Part shown: one piece after another, positions 57,641 through 64,000 of the stretch | How the letters are laid out: each line of letters starts with the position of its first letter | Numbering within the stretch: position 1 is the first letter of the stretch | From: Metallyticus violacea | Lineage: Eukaryota > Arthropoda > Insecta > Mantodea > Metallyticidae | Assembly: GCA_030762175.1 (NCBI GenBank) | Contig: CM060846.1 | Location: 241,081,512 to 241,145,511, forward strand | Reading direction: 5' to 3' | Length of the DNA: 64,000 nucleotides | Translations under genes and position numbers: made by a program | The notes under the pieces: generated by a model | The model's database searches: none | Told to the model about the DNA's origin: nothing | Seen by the model: the letters and a program-made list of their open reading frames with translations, nothing else

Positions 57641-58167
57641 CTTAAAAAGAAGATGGTGTCATGAAAAGATCTCGTGACAGCATCCCTCAACCGTACGTTA
57701 TGCGCCTTCAATACTGGCGCAGTTATCTATTGCTATAAGGCATGTCACCCGCACATTCCTGTGCGTGTATTTCCTAACATTGAGCCATCTACCATAGCCA
57801 CCAAATGGTTAGCAATAGCACTTCCTCTTGAGAGCACTTTTTGTGCACAGCCCCCCTTAACTCAAAATTGTTGAGGGATACCAGTGCCTAACAGATCTCC
57901 AGCATGCCAACATCCAATCAGTAAGCAAAAACCACTCAATTCCATTCTCCTAACACTATCTCTAACGAAGGCTATAGTTGTACGATTAACGATGTCTAGG
58001 AAAACACCCATAGACAGCTGTGGTTGATCTAGCGCTCTTTCCTAACAATGAACTGGTGGAGTCTCATCTCAGTGCACTTGTCGGACTGGTTGGAATATTT
58101 GTGGCTGCGCAGAGGTCGATAGGTCATTACATAGTCCCTTAAACCAGTCTTTTCAACGTCTTCAACA
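57641..58167. other. Likely continuation of the LINE remnant
   Basis: Frames read on (57674-57874) but no conserved block could be matched. It ends at a SINE A tail fragment. Confidence 0.3.
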
Positions 58168-58216
58168 GTAACGCTGATGACCTGAGATGTTAAAGAGCGT
58201 CCATAAATAAAATAAG
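58168..58216 (+). mobile_element. SINE A 3'-end fragment
   Basis: ACGCTGATGACCTGAGATG followed by TTAAAGAGCGTCCATAAATA matches the last 45 bp of the family. It is either a strongly 5'-truncated insertion or the tail of another element that shares this 3' end. Confidence 0.8.
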
Positions 58217-58689
58217 CAAGGAAGTAAGACTAATGGGCCAAAAATCTCGTTTTGTGTAGAAACAGCACTTTGGCTACTTTCCAAACAGAGTACATATAGT
58301 ACATAGCGGGGCATGTTTTGCAGATTCTAGTCAGTAGTAAAATACGGATCCCCTTCTCTCCCAAAAGAGAGCCGGAAAAAATTCCATCCGGCCTTGAATG
58401 GATTAAGTGACCCATTGAACGGTAGAAATACGAAGTGAACGACTTGGGATGGAGGGTGTATGACTACAAGAAATTAACTCCATGCAGCTCAAGGAAGAAG
58501 CGCAGTTGACGGCTCGTGCATTTCTTCTTCAGTTAGAGGAGGAATGATTAGTTACGAAAGTGATGCTTAATTGTTGACATCGTGTACTCTAATGGTTTTA
58601 GAGTTTTTAGGCTCGTACCCGTGTGCTTTATTCAACTTAGCAATAAGCCAGTTGTAATATTTTAATGTTTTATTATATCACTTAATCTA
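58217..58689. other. Spacer
   Basis: No feature recognised. Confidence 0.5.
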
Positions 58690-58890
58690 TGTGATTATAG
58701 GTGTGTATGTATACGCGTGTGAGTTTGAACAAATGTTGTTTTCTTGTGTTTGTATTGATAGCTTTGCCACTTTCAACGTGAAAAGTAAAATGAAAGTAAA
58801 AGTACCGCACTCGCAAACCTGTGAAGTAGTAACGCACATATATATGAAAAAGCATGCAGAGAGTGGTGTTGTACACATTAGCGTGAAAAA
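58690..58890 (+). repeat. Dispersed repeat D, copy 2
   Basis: Similar to 13330-13545 over about 190 bp in the same orientation (AAAGTACCGCACTCGCAAAC, CTGTGAAGT, GAAAAAGCATGCAGAGAGTG). The two copies have clearly diverged. Nature unknown. Confidence 0.6.
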
Positions 58891-60158
58891 AAAAACATTA
58901 AAAAAGTATAGCTGGGGCAACAGGGGTAAGAAGAATAAGATGAAATATTAACGAAATCAAAAACATTGACAGGGTACTTCCACTTTCTTCCTCACGCCAC
59001 ATTAAAAGAGACCTTAAAATCCTACCAAACCAATTTGAATAGTTTCAATGATGCAATAGTGCGCCTAATTGTAACGCCCTTGAAGTCAGTATATCTACGA
59101 TATAGTAATGAAATTACCTTGGTTAGAATCTTCGTTACACTTTAAAGACATATATATTTATTTTTATCAACTTACTGAAAGACTTACTATACATTGATTC
59201 TATTCCTAAGTTAGTTACCTTTTTCGTATAACATCTGCACGATATAAAACGCATTACAATTATGTTATAGGGCTCTTGCAGCCTCAGACATGGTAATCTA
59301 TAATGTTTACTAATGAAAGGATTGCTCTTGTGGTTTCGTCTTTGTGTGTGCGCTCAGTCATATCCATACCTTCTGTAAGATGTGCGTTCACGAACACGCC
59401 AGTGGCAATGATAACCGAAGAATGGGGGCAATTGTAGAGGTAGATGTTTTTCCCTTCCGACTTTAATCTGACTTATATTTTCTTTTTCTTTTGTCACTTT
59501 GGATGCATTTATAATGTGGCACTTATTTTGAAGAAAAAAATACAAGTTTTTATATACGAGTATAAATACATTAAAATGCAAATATGTCTTGTTCGTTAAA
59601 TATGTATTACTGTGCTAATTAAACATTAATTTTATTTGCAAAAATATAACAAATATAGCCAATGCATATATGTACAAGTATATTGCATTTCCACTGGGTG
59701 GTACTTAAACATCTTTTGTACTGCATGATAACGAATAGTCTAGATATGTTACCCTGAGGTCATTGTATTGTTGTGCTGCTGAGAAAGGCCTCGCTAGCCC
59801 CAACCGAAATGTTCATCACGAGTCGCAACGCTCTCTTTTCGGCGGGTTTGGAGACAGTTGCTCTCCGTATTGGAAGGTACCAAAAGTGACAGTGACTCTT
59901 TAAGATTACTAGCAAAGTAGCAGGTAAATGTATTTGTACCCTTATGGGTAAGTTAATAATGAAATATATCTTGTTCCTATAAATTAACATGTGTTTCATT
60001 TGAATAGCTACTATAGTTTTTTAAAATGAACGAATCAAGTTTGGAAATTGCTGAAGGTGGTTTAGTCTACCCAAGAGTCTTACTAGAGACCACTGGAAAT
60101 TAATACACAGATGATCCAGATTGGATAAAGATTTGCGGAAAGCACGGGGAAAATGTTT

Positions 60159-60204
<46 letters not shown>

Positions 60205-61544
60205 TAAAGGTTGGGAAATTGTGAAAAATAATTTTAAAGCTGTAACTGTTTTCTAAAATTGCAATTATTTTTTCTGTTTCATTAATTCCCTACACCTTTA
60301 AGCTCTAGGGGACTTCTGTGTGTCTGTGGTGTAAAACTGCTTCTTACATTACTCAAAACGATTCTCACTAGGACTCAAGTTAATTTATAATAGAGGAAAA
60401 CATGACACTAGGCCTCAAAAGTTAACAACTTGTATTTGGATGCTCGCAAAGGAACACTAAAGAAGTTACTTTAGCTAAAATATTCTGTTTCACTGTTGAT
60501 TCTTTTGATGAAATATCGGACTATAATACGATTACCATTAAACGAGTTAACATTAATTTGCTATTGTTGCACGAAAAGCAGAAACCTAACAATGTTATTA
60601 ACGGTGGGCTTGTAAATGCAATATTGGCAATAAATTGATAATTAACATTAGTTAACTAGGTTATTACAACGGGAAATTGGGTTTAATTGAATTAAATTAA
60701 TGGTGTATAAATTTAAGATTCATGTTAGGTCTAAACTTTAAACAGACTGTTTTCTGATTGTATGCATTTAATGTGTAGCAGATGAAAAGAATGACGACAT
60801 TCCTATGATTAACACCAGACTGGGAAAGGCTTTTGATACACGCTGACTGCTAATTTGAAATTTACGCTTTGTCTGTCCATTTGATTGAGTACATAAATAT
60901 AGAATAAAAAGTCAAATGTAAGAAATAAATAAAATCCATAGCATTGTCAGATATTACAACATAATTAAAGAGTGAAAAAATATACCACAACAGTTACATA
61001 AAGTGAATATAATAAGACAAGATTTACATGCTTTGAGAAACAAAAAAATACGCATTAGAATTAACATAACATTGAGCTATGCATGAAATAAAATTTTTGA
61101 GACTAACCATAAAATAATTGTGAAAATTAAAAACAATAAACAAGAAATGTCAATATTACGGCTTATATTAAAATAATCACATCAAACAATTGTACCAACA
61201 TATTTAAAATGCTTACAGTCAGTTAAATTTAAAATTTAGAAAAACCATTATTTATATAATAATTATGCATATAAATAACAGCAAGAAAATTGCAACACAC
61301 TTTATGGAGCGTAATAAGTTACCCACAACGTAGTTAGTTACATGTGTATATTCATATTACATTTTAATATATATTTATTTTTTGTATTGAAGCTTCTATA
61401 GAAATGAGTCTATACTATAACCACAATTTTGTCATAGAACATTCCTCCCAGCACTTTTAAACTGTAGCATAGGTATATTCTTAAGATAATCCGATAAACA
61501 TGTACAGGCGAAGAGCAGTATATATGTAGCTTTTCTATATAATC
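58891..61544. other. AT-rich spacer
   Basis: No gene recognised in 2.6 kb. A 40-nt poly(T) lies at 60161-60200, probably a slippage tract or the A-tail of an old minus-strand retroposon. Short minus-strand frames (59354-59581, 59760-59999) have no family resemblance. Confidence 0.45.
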
Positions 61545-61555
61545 TAGTGGTAGCG

Positions 61556-61789
61556 ACCCGGCTAGGACCGATGGATTTTTTCGGGCGTAAAAATCCTAAG
61601 TATGGCTTCCTTCGGAAGGGAAGTAAAGCCGTGGGTCCCGTGTCGTACATTTACCGCACGATAAAGAACCTCAATCCTGAAAGAAGAGGCCCCAGAACAA
61701 AATTTGTCGGCCGTTTCACGCCCTGAGTTGAATGGGACGCTGATGACCTGAGATGTTAAAGAGCGTCCATAAATAAATCAATCAATCAA
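61556..61789 (+). mobile_element. SINE A copy, 5'-truncated, with 11-bp TSD
   Basis: Starts at the end of the tRNA-like head (ACCCGGCTAGGACCGATGG), has a complete body near the consensus and a (TCAA)n tail. The TSD tagtggtagcg is exact at 61545-61555 and 61790-61800. The near-consensus body and exact TSD point to a recent insertion. Confidence 0.95.
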
Positions 61790-62188
61790 TAGTGGTAGCG
61801 TGTTATGATCAATTAAATGTACATACTTTTTTGCCTTATGAGCAGCCAATTGTACGAATTCGCCATAATTCATCGGCCATTTTATTAGATATTATGTGAT
61901 TTGCCCAATATATTCGCTTTGTTGTATTAAGTACCGAATACATATATGTTGTAAATTGAAATGACAACACACACACTCACTCACTTGCAGTTATATCGGA
62001 GATACGAATGCGTTAAACGCTATTAAAAAGAAGAAGAGATACGCGTACGTACAGAGTTTGAATCATGTATCAATTTATCTGAATAAATCTTTGTTTTTCA
62101 CTGATAACTGGATGTCGCCGAAACTCGACTCTCCGAATAAGTATAACTTCACTCCTTACTGTGAATTCTGAATCACTAAATCACTAAT

Positions 62189-62683
62189 CACGAATTTGAA
62201 GAATGGTATGGCGGGAAGGACGATACTTTCGGTACTTGAGCCTTGCTCGCCTGCGCCCCTGATGGGGACACCTCCGGGAGGAAGGGACTATTGTGAGGAA
62301 GACACCGGGTGGCCAAGATCTACGGGAGGTGCCTGCCAGGACGCACATCGGATCCCTAACATGTTTCCAGATAGACACCCCAACGTCGGTGGAGGCCTGC
62401 CTGAGTGGTTTGAGCCCCTTACAAGTTCCGCTTCCATTCCAGATGCCGGGGCAGAAACCTTTCCAAAACGCAAGCCACAACCAAACAGCGTAAGCTCACC
62501 TCGGCCCTGGCACTTTTTATTCTGTAACAGAACCAACGGAATAAAATGACATGAAATGGGAGCGCGGAAAATTCTTGGAATTCGCCTAAGCGACCAGGGA
62601 AGGTGAAAAAACCCATGATCAGGATGATCAGTCTACTTGGACCTCCCGAATGCAACGTTACCGTCTGAGCTACCCCGCTCAAC
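62189..62683 (-). mobile_element. SINE C copy, reverse orientation, with 9-bp TSD
   Basis: Minus-strand head GAGCGGGGTAGCTCAGACGG followed by TAACGTTGCATTCGGGAGGT is tRNA-like at its start, but a standard B box is not visible. The body has TTTTCCGCGCTCCCATTTCA, CTGTTACAGAATAAAAAGTG, CCAGGGCCGAGG, TGGCTTGCGTTTTGGAAAGG, CCGGTGTCTTCCTCACA and GGAGGTGTCCCCATCAGGGG. It ends with GTACCGAAAGTATCGTCC. The TSD atcactaat lies at 62180-62188 and 62684-62692. This is the clearest size reference for the family (about 495 bp). Confidence 0.82.
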
Positions 62684-62692
62684 ATCACTAAT

Positions 62693-63900
62693 TTGATAGA
62701 GAAATGTCTTCACCACGAGCCTCAGTCAACCATCTGCCGGCCTTGAACGTGGGCCGCGACGGCCAGACGACCGACCGGACCCAGGTCTTAGCGCTTAATC
62801 TCCCTATATATTAAATGCTGATATAATTTTGATTAACAAATGCATGTAAGTACATATTATTTTTTACATTATAATGAGAACTAACCTAGGTTATAGCAGA
62901 TGTTCAAATTGATGCCTGTCTGCATTCAGGCATTTCTGACATATTGTGATAAAATTAGAGTTCTCGCGCAAAAGTTTTGTTTCCGAAATTCTTTGAAATT
63001 CTGTTCTTATATAGCCTTTCAGTTCATAAATAATGTGAATAATTATTTTAGAATATATTTTTGGGATAACCCATAAATAATAATCGCACACGGTAATAAT
63101 CTGCCAGCTTAAGAGCCATTTTACTCTAAAATGATTGTAGGATTGCCCCTTAGAGCCTCCAAGGAATCACGAGCAGTATGGGCCATGGTAGAATCTTTCA
63201 AAACATTTATCTCTCCCTAAAAAGAAAAGTGCTAATATTTGTGCTCGGTAACTCTCTAAATTTCCCGTGCACTGGAAAATATGGGCTCCATTGTTTGACT
63301 TGGAGCTACAGAATACCACAAACCATGTTTATTTTTAGTTTATTTATTTTTTTAATCTTGCAAGAGAACATGAGAATTTAATCATGGATTTTCTGTGCCC
63401 CAGTGACTATAGTTCTGCGAATAAACAGTCACGTAAATGAAACTCAGCCTCTTTGGAGTAAATTATGAACTGCGGATCAGAAATATTCTGTAAAACTCAA
63501 TAACAGAAAAAGCACGGCTTGCATCATGAAGTGTTTGTTGTAATTCTTGGACTATAACTGCATGTAGCATTTCGCAATTTAGTAGATATATGGGCTGAGC
63601 TTTTTGAAATGCCTAGTTTGCTGTGACCTGCAGCATAGATATTTGTTGAAGATTGCTGTAATATTTTCCAATGCAATTAAGTGTTTGTGCTGTTAGATCA
63701 CGTTTACGTTTAAAAATTCTATCGTTTATCATACCTGAATTGGAACACTAGGACATTTCTCTACAAATAGTCTACACACTGCTCTACAAAATGCAATTCT
63801 GTTTTCACATAAGTGTAATAAGCAAACAGTTTCTATTCTAGTGTTAACCTCTGGGGAGGTGTGGTATTTCAATATACTAATTTTAAATCACGCATATTAT
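62693..63900. other. AT-rich spacer
   Basis: No gene recognised. A GC-richer patch at 62735-62790 may be the head of another tRNA-like repeat but could not be confirmed. Confidence 0.4.
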
Positions 63901-63904
63901 CATT

Positions 63905-63934
63905 ACTACTACAACAACAACAACAACAACAACA

Positions 63935-64000
<66 letters not shown>
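63905..64000. repeat. Compound (ACA)n(ACT)n(AAT)n microsatellite reaching the window end
   Basis: Successive trinucleotide blocks: about ten ACA units, about twelve ACT units, then AAT units that continue to the last base, so the array is open-ended here. Confidence 0.97.

Overview
This window looks like gene-poor, repeat-rich nuclear DNA of an animal, most likely an arthropod and probably an insect. The evidence is indirect: AT-rich spacers full of microsatellites, many tRNA-derived SINEs with target-site duplications (TSDs), Jockey-clade and I-clade LINEs, mariner-, hAT- and P-element-like transposase remnants, and no bacterial features (no operons, Shine-Dalgarno sites or tRNA/rRNA operons). 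I cannot name a species. I found no host protein-coding gene I could defend; almost every recognisable coding stretch belongs to a transposable element.

Layout. 0-14.8 kb: AT-rich spacer carrying SINE A and SINE B copies, one SINE A inserted into another SINE A (5.3-5.9 kb), and a hAT/ZBED-like transposase remnant split by a SINE B (8.5-9.5 kb). 15.2-33 kb: a dense graveyard of decayed Jockey-type LINE copies on both strands, plus one I-clade LINE (27.1-29.95 kb, minus). Several copies are arranged head to head (5' ends facing): 17.25/17.34 kb, 24.9/25.0 kb, 29.95/30.05 kb and 31.49/31.51 kb. 33-37 kb: spacer, a SINE B, and a 62-bp tandem repeat. 37.3-42.9 kb: the centrepiece, a GC-rich, nearly full-length minus-strand Jockey-clade LINE (called J1 here). 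It has a gag-like ORF1 with three zinc knuckles and an endonuclease-reverse transcriptase ORF2. It is flanked by 108-bp direct repeats that differ at only two positions, and its 3' UTR holds a dimer of 5S-rRNA-like sequence. 43-64 kb: a P-element/THAP9-like transposase remnant, two mariner-type remnants, three copies of a longer SINE (SINE C), more SINE A and B copies, a head-to-head SINE A palindrome inside a GA microsatellite, a LINE RNase H remnant, and simple repeats up to the window end.

How the parts work together. The LINEs are the autonomous part: ORF1 would bind RNA, ORF2 would nick DNA and reverse transcribe at the nick. The SINEs, whose heads carry tRNA-type A and B boxes, are non-autonomous and must borrow LINE machinery; their TSDs of 7-13 bp fit target-primed reverse transcription. 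No ORF here is intact over a full element: J1 has at least three frameshifting indels, and every other copy is heavily decayed. The most unusual observations are the 108-bp repeats bounding J1, the 5S-like dimer in its 3' UTR, and the recurring head-to-head LINE and SINE pairs.
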